A DNA stretch of 64,000 nucleotides from Argentina anserina (GCF_933775445.1 NW_026089445.1:360438-424437), one strand, 5' to 3'. Positions 13,637 through 27,917 are shown, numbered from the stretch's first letter. Notes: generated from the letters alone by a model not told the origin. Program-made: numbers and translations.

Positions 13637-16223
13637 AAAGATACTCAGTTTGAAAGAAACACACTCCCACACTTGCAAAACTCTCAAATACAATAGAAAT
13701 TCGCATCAGAAGCCTTACAGAATGATACTCAAACGAGAAATGAAAAGATACACAATTGGAATAGTAAAGATACGCAAACGATGTAAAGATACTCAGTTTG
13801 AAAGAAACACACTCCCACACTTGCAAAACTCTCAAATTCAATAGAAACTCGCATCAGAAAGCCTTACAGAAAGATACTCAAACGAGAAATGAAAAGATAC
13901 ACAATTGGAATAGTAAAGATACGCAAACGATGTAAAGATACTCAGTTTGAAAGAAACACACTCCCACACTTGCAAAACTCTCAAATTCAATAGAAACTCG
14001 CATCAGAAAGCCTTACAGAAAGTTACTCAAACGGGAAATGAAAAGATACACAATTGGAATAGTAAAGATACGCAAACGATGTAAAGATACTCAGTTTGAA
14101 ACAAACACACTCCCACACTTGCAAAACTCTCAAATTCAATAGAAACTCGCATCCGAAAGCATTACAGAAAGATACTCAAACGAGAAATGAAAAGATACAC
14201 AATTGGAATAGTAAAGATACGCAAACGATGTAAAGATACACAATTGGAATAGTAAAGATACGCAAACGATGTAAAGATACTCAGTTTGAAAGAAACACAC
14301 TCCCACACTTGCAAAACTCTCAAATTCAATAGAAACTCGCATCAGAAAGCCTTACAGAAAGATACTCAAACGAGAAATGAAAAGATACACAATTGGAATA
14401 GTAAAGATACGCAAACGATGTAAAGATACTCAGTTTGAAAGAAACACACTCCCACACTTGCAAAACTCTCAAATTCAATAGAAACTCGCATCAGAAAGCC
14501 TTACAGAAAGTTACTCAAACGGGAAATGAAAAGATACACAATTGGAATAGTAAAGATACGCAAACGATGTAAAGATACTCAGTTTGAAAGAAACACACTC
14601 CCACACTTGCAAAACTCTCAAATTCAATAGAAACTCGCATCAGAAAGCCTTACATAAAGATACTCAAACGAGAAATGAAAAGATACACAATGGGAATAGT
14701 AAAGATACGCAAACGATGTAAAGATACTCAGTTTGAAAGAAACACACTCCCACACTTGCAAAACTCTCAAATACAATAGAAACTCGCATCAGAAAGCCTT
14801 ACAGAAAGATACTCAAAGAAGAAATGAAAAGATACACAATTGGAATAGTAAAGATACGCAAACGATGTAAAGATACACAATTGGAATAGTAAAGATACGC
14901 AAACGATGTAAAGATACTCAGTTTGAAAGAAACACACTCCCACACTTGCAAAACTCTCAAATTCAATAGAAACTCGCATCCGAAAGCCTTACAGAAAGAT
15001 ACTCAAACGAGAAATGAAAAGATACACAATTGGAATAGTAAAGATACACAAACGATGTAAAGATACACAATTGGAATAGTAAACATACGGAAACGATGTA
15101 AAGATACTCAGTTTGAAAGAAACACACTCCCACACTTGCAAAACTCTCAAATACAATAGAAACTCGCATCAGAAAGCCTTATAGAAAGATACTCAAACCA
15201 GAAATGAAAAGATAAACAATTGGAATAGTAAAGATACGCAAACGATGTAAAGATACTCAGTTTGAAAGAAACACACTCCCACACTTGCAAAACTCTCAAA
15301 TACAATAGAAACTCGCATCAGAAGCCTTACAGAAAGATACTCAAACGAGAAATGAAAAGATACACAATTGGAATAGTAAAGATACGCAAACGATGTAAAG
15401 ATACTCAGTTTGAAAGAAACACACTCCCACACTTGCAAAACTCTCAAATACAATAGAAACTCGCATCAGAAAGCCTTACAGAAAGATACTCAAACGAGAA
15501 ATGAAAAGATACACAATTGGAATAGTAAAGATACGCAAACGATGTAAAGATACACAATTGGAATAGTAAAGATACGCAAACGATGTAAAGATACTCAGTT
15601 TGAAACAAACACACTCCCACACTTGCAAAACTCTCAAATTCAATAGAAACTCGCATCCGAAAGCATTACAGAAAGATACTCAAACGAGAAATGAAAAGAT
15701 ACACAATTGGAATAGTAAAGATACGCAAACGATGTAAAGATACACAATTGGAATAGTAAAGATACGCAAACGATGTAAAGATACTCAGTTTGAAAGAAAC
15801 ACACTCCCACACTTGCAAAACTCTCAAATTCAATAGAAACTCGCATCAGAAAGCCTTACAGAAAGATACTCAAACGAGAAATGAAAAGATACACAATTGG
15901 AATAGTAAAGATACGCAAACGATGTAAAGATACTCAGTTTGAAACAAACACACTCCCACACTTGCAAAACTCTCAAATTCAATAGAAACTCGCATCAGAA
16001 AGCCTTACAGAAAGTTACTCAAACGGGAAATGAAAAGATACACAATTGGAATAGTAAAGATACGCAAACGATGTAAAGATACTCAGTTTGAAAGAAACAC
16101 ACTCCCACACTTGCAAAACTCTCAAATTCAATAGAAACTCGCATCAGAAAGCCTTACATAAAGATACTCAAACGAGAAATGAAAAGATACACAATGGGAA
16201 TAGTAAAGATACGCAAACGATGT
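13637..16223 (+). repeat. HOR B copy, 2,587 bp, deletion junction lost
   Basis: It has the usual anchors but no AATAGTAACACAC junction. At the expected place (about 15172-15210) a monomer starts with AGAAAGCC like one neighbour and continues TTATAGAAAG...CAAACCAG like the next. It therefore appears to be a chimera that excised the junction-bearing monomer. The CAAACGGGAAATG monomer set near 14.0 kb is repeated near 14.5 kb. Confidence 0.82.
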
Positions 16224-18025
16224 AAAGATACTCAGTTTGAAAGAAACACACTCCCACACTTGCAAAACTCTCAAATACAATAGAAATTCGCATCAGAAGC
16301 CTTACAGAATGATACTCAAACGAGAAATGAAAAGATACACAATTGGAATAGTAAAGATACGCAAACGATGTAAAGATACTCAGTTTGAAAGAAACACACT
16401 CCCACACTTGCAAAACTCTCAAATACAATAGAAACTCGCATCAGAAAGCCTTACAGAAAGATACTCAAAGAAGAAATGAAAAGATACACAATTGGAATAG
16501 TAAAGATACGCAAACGATGTAAAGATACACAATTGGAATAGTAAAGATACGCAAACGATGTAAAGATACTCAGTTTGAAAGAAACACACTCCCACACTTG
16601 CAAAACTCTCAAATTCAATAGAAACTCGCATCCGAAAGCCTTACAGAAAGATACTCAAACGAGAAATGAAAAGATACACAATTGGAATAGTAAAGATACA
16701 CAAACGATGTAAAGATACACAATTGGAATAGTAAACATACGGAAACGATGTAAAGATACTCAGTTTGAAAGAAACACACTCCCACACTTGCAAAACTCTC
16801 AAATACAATAGAAACTCGCATCAGAAAGCCTTACAGAAAGATACTCAAACGAGAAATGAAAAGATACACAATTGGAATAGTAAAGATACGCAAACGATAT
16901 AAAGATACACAATTGGAATAGTAACACACTCCCACACTTGCAAAACTCTCAAATACAATAGAAACTCGCATCAGAAGCCTTATAGAAAGATACTCAAACC
17001 AGAAATGAAAAGATAAACAATTGGAATAGTAAAGATACGCAAACGATGTAAAGATACTCAGTTTGAAAGAAACACACTCCCACACTTGCAAAACTCTCAA
17101 ATACAATAGAAACTCGCATCAGAAGCCTTACAGAAAGATACTCAAACGAGAAATGAAAAGATACACAATTGGAATAGTAAAGATACGCAAACGATGTAAA
17201 GATACTCAGTTTGAAAGAAACACACTCCCACACTTGCAAAACTCTCAAATACAATAGAAACTCGCATCAGAAAGCCTTACAGAAAGATACTCAAACGAGA
17301 AATGAAAAGATACACAATTGGAATAGTAAAGATACGCAAACGATGTAAAGATACACAATTGGAATAGTAAAGATACGCAAACGATGTAAAGATACTCAGT
17401 TTGAAACAAACACACTCCCACACTTGCAAAACTCTCAAATTCAATAGAAACTCGCATCCGAAAGCATTACAGAAAGATACTCAAACGAGAAATGAAAAGA
17501 TACACAATTGGAATAGTAAAGATACGCAAACGATGTAAAGATACACAATTGGAATAGTAAAGATACGCAAACGATGTAAAGATACTCAGTTTGAAAGAAA
17601 ACACACTCCCACACTTGCAAAACTCTCAAATTCAATAGAAACTCGCATCAGAAAGCCTTACAGAAAGATACTCAAACGAGAAATGAAAAGATACACAATT
17701 GGAATAGTAAAGATACGCAAACGATGTAAAGATACTCAGTTTGAAACAAACACACTCCCACACTTGCAAAACTCTCAAATTCAATAGAAACTCGCATCAG
17801 AAAGCCTTACAGAAAGTTACTCAAACGGGAAATGAAAAGATACACAATTGGAATAGTAAAGATACGCAAACGATGTAAAGATACTCAGTTTGAAAGAAAC
17901 ACACTCCCACACTTGCAAAACTCTCAAATTCAATAGAAACTCGCATCAGAAAGCCTTACATAAAGATACTCAAACGAGAAATGAAAAGATACACAATGGG
18001 AATAGTAAAGATACGCAAACGATGT
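16224..18025 (+). repeat. HOR B copy, 1,802 bp reference
   Basis: Measured spacings between AAAGATACTCAG starts are 148, 190, 190, 298, 148, 190, 190, 150, 149 and 149 bp. The 298 bp interval contains two monomers fused by the 40 bp deletion at 16922, so the HOR holds 11 monomers. The 150 bp unit has one extra A (GAAAGAAAACAC near 17595). Confidence 0.9.
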
Positions 18026-19976
18026 AAAGATACTCAGTTTGAAAGAAACACACTCCCACACTTGCAAAACTCTCAAATACAATAGAAATTCGCATCAGAA
18101 GCCTTACAGAATGATACTCAAACGAGAAATGAAAAGATACACAATTGGAATAGTAAAGATACGCAAACGATGTAAAGATACTCAGTTTGAAAGAAACACA
18201 CTCCCACACTTGCAAAACTCTCAAATACAATAGAAACTCGCATCAGAAAGCCTTACAGAAAGATACTCAAAGAAGAAATGAAAAGATACACAATTGGAAT
18301 AGTAAAGATACGCAAACGATGTAAAGATACACAATTGGAATAGTAAAGATACGCAAACGATGTAAAGATACTCAGTTTGAAAGAAACACACTCCCACACT
18401 TGCAAAACTCTCAAATTCAATAGAAACTCGCATCCGAAAGCCTTACAGAAAGATACTCAAACGAGAAATGAAAAGATACACAATTGGAATAGTAAAGATA
18501 CACAAACGATGTAAAGATACACAATTGGAATAGTAAACATACGGAAACGATGTAAAGATACTCAGTTTGAAAGAAACACACTCCCACACTTGCAAAACTC
18601 TCAAATACAATAGAAACTCGCATCAGAAAGCCTTACAGAAAGATACTCAAACGAGAAATGAAAAGATACACAATTGGAATAGTAAAGATACGCAAACGAT
18701 GTAAAGATACACAATTGGAATAGTAACACACTCCCACACTTGCAAAACTCTCAAATACAATAGAAACTCGCATCAGAAGCCTTATAGAAAGATACTCAAA
18801 CCAGAAATGAAAAGATAAACAATTGGAATAGTAAAGATACGCAAACGATGTAAAGATACTCAGATTGAAAGAAACACACTCCCACACTTGCAAAACTCTC
18901 AAATACAATAGAAACTCGCATCAGAAAGCATTACAGAAAGATACTCAAACGAGAAATGAAAAGATACACAATTGGAATAGTAAAGATACGCAAACGATGT
19001 AAAGATACACAATTGGAATAGTAAAGATACGCAAACGATGTAAAGATACTCAGTTTGAAACAAACACACTCCCACACTTGCAAAACTCTCAAATTCAATA
19101 GAAACTCGCATCCGAAAGCATTACAGAAAGATACTCAAACGAGAAATGAAAAGATACACAATTGGAATAGTAAAGATACGCAAACGATGTAAAGATACAC
19201 AATTGGAATAGTAAAGATACGCAAACGATGTAAAGATACTCAGTTTGAAAGAAACACACTCCCACACTTGCAAAACTCTCAAATTCAATAGAAACTCGCA
19301 TCAGAAAGCCTTACAGAAAGATACTCAAACGAGAAATGAAAAGATACACAATTGGAATAGTAAAGATACGCAAACGATGTAAAGATACTCAGTTTGAAAG
19401 AAACACACTGCCACACTTGCAAAACTCTCAAATTCAATAGAAACTCGCATCAGAAAGCCTTACAGAAAGTTACTCAAACGGGAAATGAAAAGATACACAA
19501 TTGGAATAGTAAAGATACGCAAACGATGTAAAGATACTCAGTTTGAAAGAAACACACTCCCACACTTGCAAAACTCTCAAATTCAATAGAAACTCGCATC
19601 AGAAAGCCTTACATAAAGATACTCAAACGAGAAATGAAAAGATACACAATGGGAATAGTAAAGATACGCAAACGATGTAAAGATACTCAGTTTGAAAGAA
19701 ACACACTCCCACACTTGCAAAACTCTCAAATTCAATAGAAACTCGCAGCAGAAAGCCTTACAGAAAGTTACTCAAACGGGAAATGAAAAGATACACAATT
19801 GGAATAGTAAAGATACGCAAACGATGTAAAGATACTCAGTTTGAAAGAAACACACTCCCACACTTGCAAAACTCTCAAATTCAATAGAAACTCGCATCAG
19901 AAAGCCTTACATAAAGATACTCAAACGAGAAATGAAAAGATACACAATGGGAATAGTAAAGATACGCAAACGATGT
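18026..19976 (+). repeat. HOR B copy, 1,951 bp
   Basis: It is 149 bp longer than the 1,802 bp copy, equal to one added monomer length. Its deletion junction is at 18724. The unit before the junction reads ACGATGT where the two earlier copies have ACGATAT. Private changes include CACACTGCCAC near 19409 and GCAGCAG near 19746. Confidence 0.87.
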
Positions 19977-21967
19977 AAAGATACTCAGTTTGAAAGAAAC
20001 ACACTCCCACACTTGCAAAACTCTCAAATACAATAGAAATTCGCATCAGAAGCCTTACAGAATGATACTCAAACGAGAAATGAAAAGATACACAATTAGA
20101 ATAGTAAAGATACGCAAACGATGTAAAGATACTCAGTTTGAAAGAAACACACTCCCACACTTGCAAAACTCTCAAATACAATAGAAACTCGCATCAGAAA
20201 GCCTTACATAAAGATACTCAAAGAAGAAATGAAAAGATACACAATTGGAATAGTAAAGATACGCAAACGATGTAAAGATACACAATTGGAATAGTAAAGA
20301 TACGCAAACGATGTAAAGATACTCAGTTTGAAAGAAACACACTCCCACACTTGCAAAACTCTCAAATTCAATAGAAACTCGCATCCGAAAGCCTTACAGA
20401 AAGATACTCAAACGAGAAATGAAAAGATACACAATTGGAATAGTAAAGATACGCAAACGATGTAAAGATACACAATTGGAATAGTAAACATACGGAAACG
20501 ATGTAAAGATACTCAGTTTGAAAGAAACACACTCCCACACTTGCAAAACTCTCAAATACAATAGAAACTCGCATCAGAAAGCCTTACAGAAAGATACTCA
20601 AACGAGAAATGAAAAGATACACAATTGGAATAGTAAAGATACGCAAACGATGTAAAGATACACAATTGGAATAGTAACACACTCCCACACTTGCAAAACT
20701 CTCAAATACAATAGAAACTCGCATCAGAAGCCTTACAGAAAGATACTCAAACGAGAAATGAAAAGATACACAATTGGAATAGTAAAGATACGCAAACGAT
20801 GTAAAGATACTCAGATTGAAAGAAACACACTCCCACACTTGCAAAACTCTCAAATACAATAGAAACTCGCATCTGAAGCCTTACAGAAAGATACTCAAAC
20901 GAGAAATGAAAAGATACACAATTGGAATAGTAAAGATACGCAAACGATGTAAAGATACTCAGTTTGAAAGAAACACACTCCCACACTTGCAAAACTCTCA
21001 AATTCAATAGAAACTCGCATCCGAAAGCCTTACAGAAAGATACTCAAACGAGAAATGAAAAGATACACAATTGGAATAGTAAAGATACACAAACGATGTA
21101 AAGATACACAATTGGAATAGTAAACATACGGAAACGATGTAAAGATACTCAGTTTGAAAGAAACACACTCCCACACTTGCAAAACTCTCAAATACAATAG
21201 AAACTCGCATCAGAAAGCCTTACAGAAAGATACTCAAACGAGAAATGAAAAGATACACAATTGGAATAGTAAAGATACGCAAACGATGTAAAGATACACA
21301 ATTGGAATAGTAAAGATACGCAAACGATGTAAAGATACTCAGTTGGAAACAAACACACTCCCACACTTGCAAAACTCTCAAATTCAATAGAAACTCGCAT
21401 CCGAAAGCATTACAGAAAGATACTCAAACGAGAAATGAAAAGATACACAATTGGAATAGTAAAGATACGCAAACGATGTAAAGATACACAATTGGAATAG
21501 TAAAGATACGCAAACGATGTAAAGATACTCAGTTTGAAAGAAACACACTCCCACACTTGCAAAACTCTCAAATTCAATAGAAACTCGCATCAGAAAGCCT
21601 TACAGAAAGATACTCAAACGAGAAATGAAAAGATACACAATTGGAATAGTAAAGATACGCAAACGATGTAAAGATACTCAGATTGAAAGAAACACACTCC
21701 CACACTTGCAAAACTCTCAAATTCAATAGAAACTCACATCAGAAAGCCTTACAGAAAGTTACTCAAACGGGAAATGAAAAGATACACAATTGGAATAGTA
21801 AAGATACGCAAACGATGTAAAGATACTCAGTTTGAAAGAAACACACTCCCACACTTGCAAAACTCTCAAATTCAATAGAAACTCGCATCAGAAAGCCTTA
21901 CATAAAGATACTCAAACGAGAAATGAAAAGATACACAATGGGAATAGTAAAGATACGCAAACGATGT
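19977..21967 (+). repeat. HOR B copy, 1,991 bp, last of domain B
   Basis: It contains the deletion junction at 20675, then a second AACATACGGAAACG monomer near 21125. It has private changes such as GCATCTGAAGCC near 20870, CAGTTGGAAAC near 21342 and CTCACATCAG near 21732. It ends where an AATGGGAATAG monomer is followed by the first domain C HOR. Confidence 0.85.
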
Positions 21968-22388
21968 AAAGATACTCAGTTTGAAAGAAACACACTCCCA
22001 CACTTGCAAAACTCTCAAATACAATAGAAACTCGCATCAGAAAGCCTTACAGAAAGATACTCAAACAAGAAATGAAAAGATACACAATTGGAATAGTAAA
22101 TTTACGCAAACGATGTAAAGATACACAATTGGAATAGTAAAGATACGCAAACGATGTAAAGATACTTAGTTTGAAAGAAACACACTCCCACACTTGCAAA
22201 ACTCTCAAATTCAATAGAAACTCGCATCCGAAAGCCTTACAGAAAGATACTCAAACGAGAAATGAAAAGATACTCAATTGGAATAGTAAAGATACGCACA
22301 CGATGTAAAGATACACAATTAGAATAGTAAAGATACGCAAACGATGTAAAGATACACAATTGGAATAGTAAAGATACGCAAACGATGT
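21968..22388 (+). repeat. HOR C, opening partial copy
   Basis: It has a 190 bp monomer with CAAACAAGAAATG and AAATTTACGC, then a monomer starting ACTTAGTTTG that ends in the first three-fold short-arm block. The same two-monomer signature, with AAATATACGC, precedes the four-fold blocks of domain A, tying C to A. Confidence 0.82.
22266..22388 (+). repeat. Three-fold 41 bp block of domain C (first of six)
   Basis: Its units carry ACACGATGT, then AATTAGAATAG, then consensus. It matches the four-fold block of domain A with the ACGGAAACG unit missing. The same block recurs at 23323, 24977, 26738, 27795 and 29002. It therefore looks like a 41 bp contraction (or the precursor) of the domain A block, fixed before domain C was amplified. 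Confidence 0.92.
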
Positions 22389-23445
22389 AAAGATACTCAG
22401 TTTGAAAGAAACACACTCCCACACTTGCAAAACTCTCAAATTCAATAGAAACTCGCATCCGAAAGCCTTACAGAAAGATACTCAAACGAGAAATGAAAAG
22501 ATACACAATTGGAATAGTAAAGATACGCAAACGATGTAAAGATACACAATTGGAATAGTAAACATACGGAAACGATGTAAAGATACTCAGTTTGAAAGAA
22601 ACACACTCCCACACTTGCAAAACTCTCAAATACAATAGAAACTCGCATCAGAAAGCGTTACAGAAAGATACTCAAACGAGAAATGAAAAGATACACAATT
22701 GGAATAGTAAAGATACGCAAACGATGTAAAGATACTCATTTTGAAAGAACACACTCCCACACTTGCAAAACTCTCAAATTCAATAGAAACTCGCATCAGA
22801 AAGCCTTACAGAAAGTTACTCAAACGGGAAATGAAAAGATACACAATTGGAATAGTAAAGATACGCAAACGATGTAAAGATACTCAGTTTGAAAGAAACA
22901 CACTCCCACACTTGCAAAACTCTCAAATTCAATAGAAACTCGCATCAGAAAGCCTTACATAAAGATACTCAAACGAGAAATGAAAAGATACACAATGGGA
23001 ATAGTTAAGATACGCAAACGATGTAAAGATACTCAGTTTGAAAGAAACACACTCCCACACTTGCAAAACTCTCAAATACAATAGAAACTCGCATCAGAAA
23101 GCCTTACAGAAAGATACTCAAACAAGAAATGAAAAGATACAAAATTGGAATAGTAAATATACGCAAACGATGTAAAGATACACAATTGGAATAGTAAAGA
23201 TACGCAAACGATGTAAAGATACTTAGTTTGAAAGAAACACACTCCCACACTTGCAAAACTCTCAAATTCAATAGAAACTCGCATCCGAAAGCCTTACAGA
23301 AAGATACTCAAACGAGAAATGAAAAGATACTCAATTGGAATAGTAAAGATACGCACACGATGTAAAGATACACAATTAGAATAGTAAAGATACGCAAACG
23401 ATGTAAAGATACACAATTGGAATAGTAAAGATACGCAAACGATGT
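22389..23445 (+). repeat. HOR C copy, 1,057 bp, 6 monomers
   Basis: Measured lengths are 190, 149, 148, 149, 190 and 231 bp. The 148 bp unit has GAAAGAACAC. Private changes include AGCGTTACAG near 22656, CTCATTTTGAAAG near 22736, AGTTAAGATAC near 23005 and ACAAAATTGG near 23140. Confidence 0.9.
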
Positions 23446-25099
23446 AAAGATACTCAGTTTGAAAGAAACACACTCCCACACTTGCAAAACTCTCAAATTC
23501 AATAGAAACTCGCATCCGAAAGCCTTACAGAAAGATACTCAAACGAGAAATGAAAAGATACACAATTGGAATAGTAAAGATACGCAAACGATGTAAAGAT
23601 ACACAATTGGAATAGTAAACATACGGAAACGATGTAAAGATACTCAGTTTGAAAGAAACACACTCCCATACTTGCAAAACTCTCAAATACAATAGAAACT
23701 CGCATCAGAAAGCCTTACAGAAAGATACTCAAACGAGAAATGAAAAGATACACAATTGGAATAGTAAAGATACGCAAACGATGTAAAGATACACAATTGG
23801 AATAGTAACACTCTCCCACACTTGCAAAACTCTCAAATACAATAGAAACTCGCATCAGAAGCCTTACAGAAAGATACTCAAACGAGAAACGAAAAGATAC
23901 ACAATTGGAATAGTAAAGATACGCAAACGATGTAAAGATACACAATTGGAATAGTAAAGATAAGCAAACGATGTAAAGATACTCAGTTTGAAAGAAACAC
24001 ACTCCCACACTTGCAAAACTCTCAAATTCAATAGAAACTCGCATCAGAAAGCCTTACAGAAAGATACTCAGACGAGAAATGAAAAGATACAAAATTGGAA
24101 TAGTAAAGATACGCAAACGATGTAAAGATACTCAGATTGAAAGAAACACACTCCCACACTTGCAAAACTCTCAAATACAATAGAAACTCGCATCAGAAAG
24201 CCTTACAGAAAGATACTCAAACGAGAAATGAAAAGATACACAATTGGAATAGTAAAGATACGCAAACGATGTAAAGATACTCAGTTTGAAAGAAACACAC
24301 TCCCACACTTGCAAAACTCTCAAATTCAATAGAAACTCGCATCAGAAAGCCTTACAGAAAGTTACTCAAACGGGAAATGAAAGGATACACAATTGGAATA
24401 GATACGATACGCAAACGATGTAAAGATACTCAGTTTAAAAGAAACACACTCCCACACTTGCAAAACTCTCAAATTCAATAGAAACTCGCATCAGAAAGCC
24501 TTACAGAAAGATACTCAAACGGGAAATGAAAAGATACACAATTGGAATAGTAAAGATACGCAAACGATGTAAAGATACTCAGTTTGAAGCAAACACACTC
24601 CCACACTTGCAAAACTCTCAAATTCAATAGAAACTCGCATCAGAAAGCCTTACAGAAAGATACTCAAACGGGAAATGAAAAGATACACAATTGGAATAGT
24701 AAAGATACGCAAACGATGTAAAGATACTCAGTTTGAAAGAAACACACTCCCACACTTGCAAAACTCTCAAATTCAATAGAAACTCGCATCAGAAAGCCTT
24801 ACAGAAAGATACTCAAACGAGAAATGAAAAGATACACAATTGGAATAGTAAAGATACGCAAACGATGTAAAGATACTCAGTTTGAAACAAACACACTCCC
24901 ACACTTGCAAAACTCTCAAATTCAATAGAAACTCGCATCCGAAAGCCTTACAGAAAGATACTCAAACGAGAAATGAAAAGATACTCAATTGGAATAGTAA
25001 AGATACGCACACGATGTAAAGATACACAATTAGAATAGTAAAGATACGCAAACGATGTAAAGATACACAATTGGAATAGTAAAGATACGCAAACGATGT
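23446..25099 (+). repeat. HOR C copy, 1,654 bp
   Basis: It carries the junction at 23806 with the CACTCTCCC variant, the ATACGATACGC short arm at 24401, and two TTTGAAGCAAAC/CAAACGGG type monomers near 24.6 kb. It is a longer form of domain C that has taken up junction-bearing monomers related to domain B. Confidence 0.86.
23795..23820 (+). repeat. 40 bp deletion junction, C type (first copy)
   Basis: It has the same breakpoints as the B-type joins (AATAGT ends at 23806), but the right flank reads AACACTCTCCC. The substitution is shared with the joins at 28279 and 29485, which makes a nested sub-lineage of the B-type junction. Confidence 0.92.
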
Positions 25100-26860
25100 A
25101 AAGATACTCAGTTTGAAAGAAACACACTCCCACACTTGCAAAACTCTCAAATTCAATAGAAACTCGCATCCGAAAGCCTTACAGAAAGATACTCAAACGA
25201 GAAATGAAAAGATACACAATTGGAATAGTAAAGATACGCAAACGATGTAAAGATACACAATTGGAATAGTAAAGATACGGAAACGATGTAAAGATACTCA
25301 GTTTGAAAGAAACACACTCCCACACTTGCAAAACTCTCAAATACAATAGAAACTCGCATCAGAAAGCCTTACAGAAAGATACTCAAACGAGAAATGAAAA
25401 GATACACAATTGGAATAGTAAAGATACGCAAACGATGTAAAGATACTCAGTTTGAAAGAAACACACTCCCACACTTGCAAAACTCTCAAATTCAATAGAA
25501 ACTCGCATCGGAAAGCCTTACAGAAAGTTACTCAAACGGGAAATGAAAAGATACACAATTGGAATAGTAAAGATACGCAAACGATGTAAAGATACTCAGT
25601 TTGAAAGAAACACACTCCCACACTTGCAAAACTCTCAAATTCAATAGAAATTCGCATCAGAAGCCTTACAGAATGATACTCAAACGAGAAATGAAAAGAT
25701 ACACAATTGGAATAGTAAAGATACGCAAACGATGTAAAGATACTCAGTTTGAAAGAAACACACTCCCACACTTGCAAAACTCTCAAATACAATAGAAACT
25801 CGCATCAGAAAGCCTTACAGAAAGATACTCAACCAAGAAATGAAAAGATACACAATTGGAATAGTAAAGATACGCAAACGATGTAAAGATACTCAGATTG
25901 AAAGAAACACACTCCCACACTTGCAAAACTCTCAAATACAATAGAAACTCGCATCAGAAAGCCTTACAGAAAGATACTCAAACGAGAAATGAAAAGATAC
26001 ACAATTGGAATAGTAAAGATACGCAAACGATGTAAAGATACTCAGTTTGAAAGAAACACACTCCCACACTTGCAAAACTCTCAAATTCAATAGAAACTCG
26101 CATCAGAAAGCCTTACAGAAAGTTACTCAAACGGGAAATGAAAGGATACACAATTGGAATAGATACGATACGCAAACGATGTAAAGATACTCAGTTTAAA
26201 AGAAACACACTCCCACACTTGCAAAACTCTCAAATTCAATAGAAACTCGCATCAGAAAGCCTTACAGAAAGATACTCAAACGGGAAATGAAAAGATACAC
26301 AATTGGAATAGTAAAGATACGCAAACGATGTAAAGATACTCAGTTTGAAGCAAACACACTCCCACACTTGCAAAACTCTCAAATTCAATAGAAACTCGCA
26401 TCAGAAAGCCTTACAGAAAGATACTCAAACGGGAAATGAAAAGATACACAATTGGAATAGTAAAGATACGCAAACGATGTAAAGATACTCAGTTTGAAAG
26501 AAACACACTCCCACACTTGCAAAACTCTCAAATTCAATAGAAACTCGCATCAGAAAGCCTTACAGAAAGATACTCAAACGAGAAATGAAAAGATACACAA
26601 TTGGAATAGTAAAGATACGCAAACGATGTAAAGATACTCAGTTTGAAACAAACACACTCCCACACTTGCAAAACTCTCAAATTCAATAGAAACTCGCATC
26701 CGAAAGCCTTACAGAAAGATACTCAAACGAGAAATGAAAAGATACTCAATTGGAATAGTAAAGATACGCACACGATGTAAAGATACACAATTAGAATAGT
26801 AAAGATACGCAAACGATGTAAAGATACACAATTGGAATAGTAAAGATACGCAAACGATGT
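25100..26860 (+). repeat. HOR C copy, 1,761 bp
   Basis: It lacks the deletion junction but keeps the ATACGATACGC short arm at 26162 and the downstream monomer set of the previous copy at a 1,761 bp offset. It contains a domain A/B-like monomer with AAATTCGCATCAGAAGCC and ACAGAATGATAC near 25650, and a unique CAACCAAGAAATG near 25831. Confidence 0.86.
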
Positions 26861-27917
26861 AAAGATACTCAGTTTGAAAGAAACACACTCCCACACTTGC
26901 AAAACTCTCAAATTCAATAGAAACTCGCATCCGAAAGCCTTACAGAAAGATACTCAAACGAGAAATGAAAAGATACACAATTGGAATAGTAAAGATACGC
27001 AAACGATGTAAAGATACACAATTGGAATAGTAAAGATACGGAAACGATGTAAAGATACTCAGTTTGAAAGAAACACACTCCCACACTTGCAAAACTCTCA
27101 AATACAATAGAAACTCGCATCAGAAAGCCTTACAGAAAGATACTCAAACGAGAAATGAAAAGATACACAATTGGAATAGTAAAGATACGCAAACGATGTA
27201 AAGATACTCAGTTTGAAAGAAACACACTCCCACACTTGCAAAACTCCTCAAATTCAATAGAAACTCGCATCAGAAAGCCTTACAGAAAGTTACTCAAACG
27301 GGAAATGAAAAGATGCACAATTGGAATAGTAAGATACGCAAACGATGTAAAGATACTCAGTTTGAAAGAAACACACTCCCACACTTGCAAAACTCTCAAA
27401 TTCAATAGAAACTCGCATCAGAAAGCCTTACATAAAGATACTCAAACGAGAAATGAAAAGATACACAATGGAATAGTAAAGATACGCAAACGATGTAAAG
27501 ATACTCAGTTTGAAAGAAACACACTCCCACACTTGCAAAACTATCAAATACAATAGAAACTCGCATCAGAAAGCCTTACAGAAAGATACTCAAACAAGAA
27601 ATGAAAAGATACACAATTGGAATAGTAAATATACGCAAACGATGTAAAGATACACAATTGGAATAGTAAAGATACGCAAACGATGTAAAGATACTTAGTT
27701 TGAAAGAAACACACTCCCACACTTGCAAAACTCTCAAATTCAATAGAAACTCGCATCCGAAAGCCTTACAGAAAGATACTCAAACGAGAAATGAAAAGAT
27801 ACTCAATTGGAATAGTAAAGATACGCACACGATGTAAAGATACACAATTAGAATAGTAAAGATACGCAAACGATGTAAAGATACACAATTGGAATAGTAA
27901 AGATACGCAAACGATGT
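26861..27917 (+). repeat. HOR C copy, 1,057 bp, with single-base indels
   Basis: It has the same overall length and monomer order as 22389-23445. Several one-base indels break the repeat: an extra C near 27246, a lost A near 27331 and a lost G near 27470. There are also substitutions AGATGCAC near 27314 and CTATC near 27542. The cluster continues to about 28.5 kb, so base accuracy here may be lower. Confidence 0.85.

Larger units (their letters stand above)
8597..21967 (+). repeat. Domain B of the array
   Basis: HOR copies start after an AATGGGAATAG monomer at 9994, 13637, 16224, 18026 and 19977. Diagnostic variants are AAATTCGCATCAGAAGCC with ACAGAATGATAC, TCAAAGAAGAAATG, AACATACGGAAACG, and in most copies a 40 bp deletion junction reading AATAGTAACACACTCCC. 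Copy lengths are 3,643, 2,587, 1,802, 1,951 and 1,991 bp. Confidence 0.82.
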
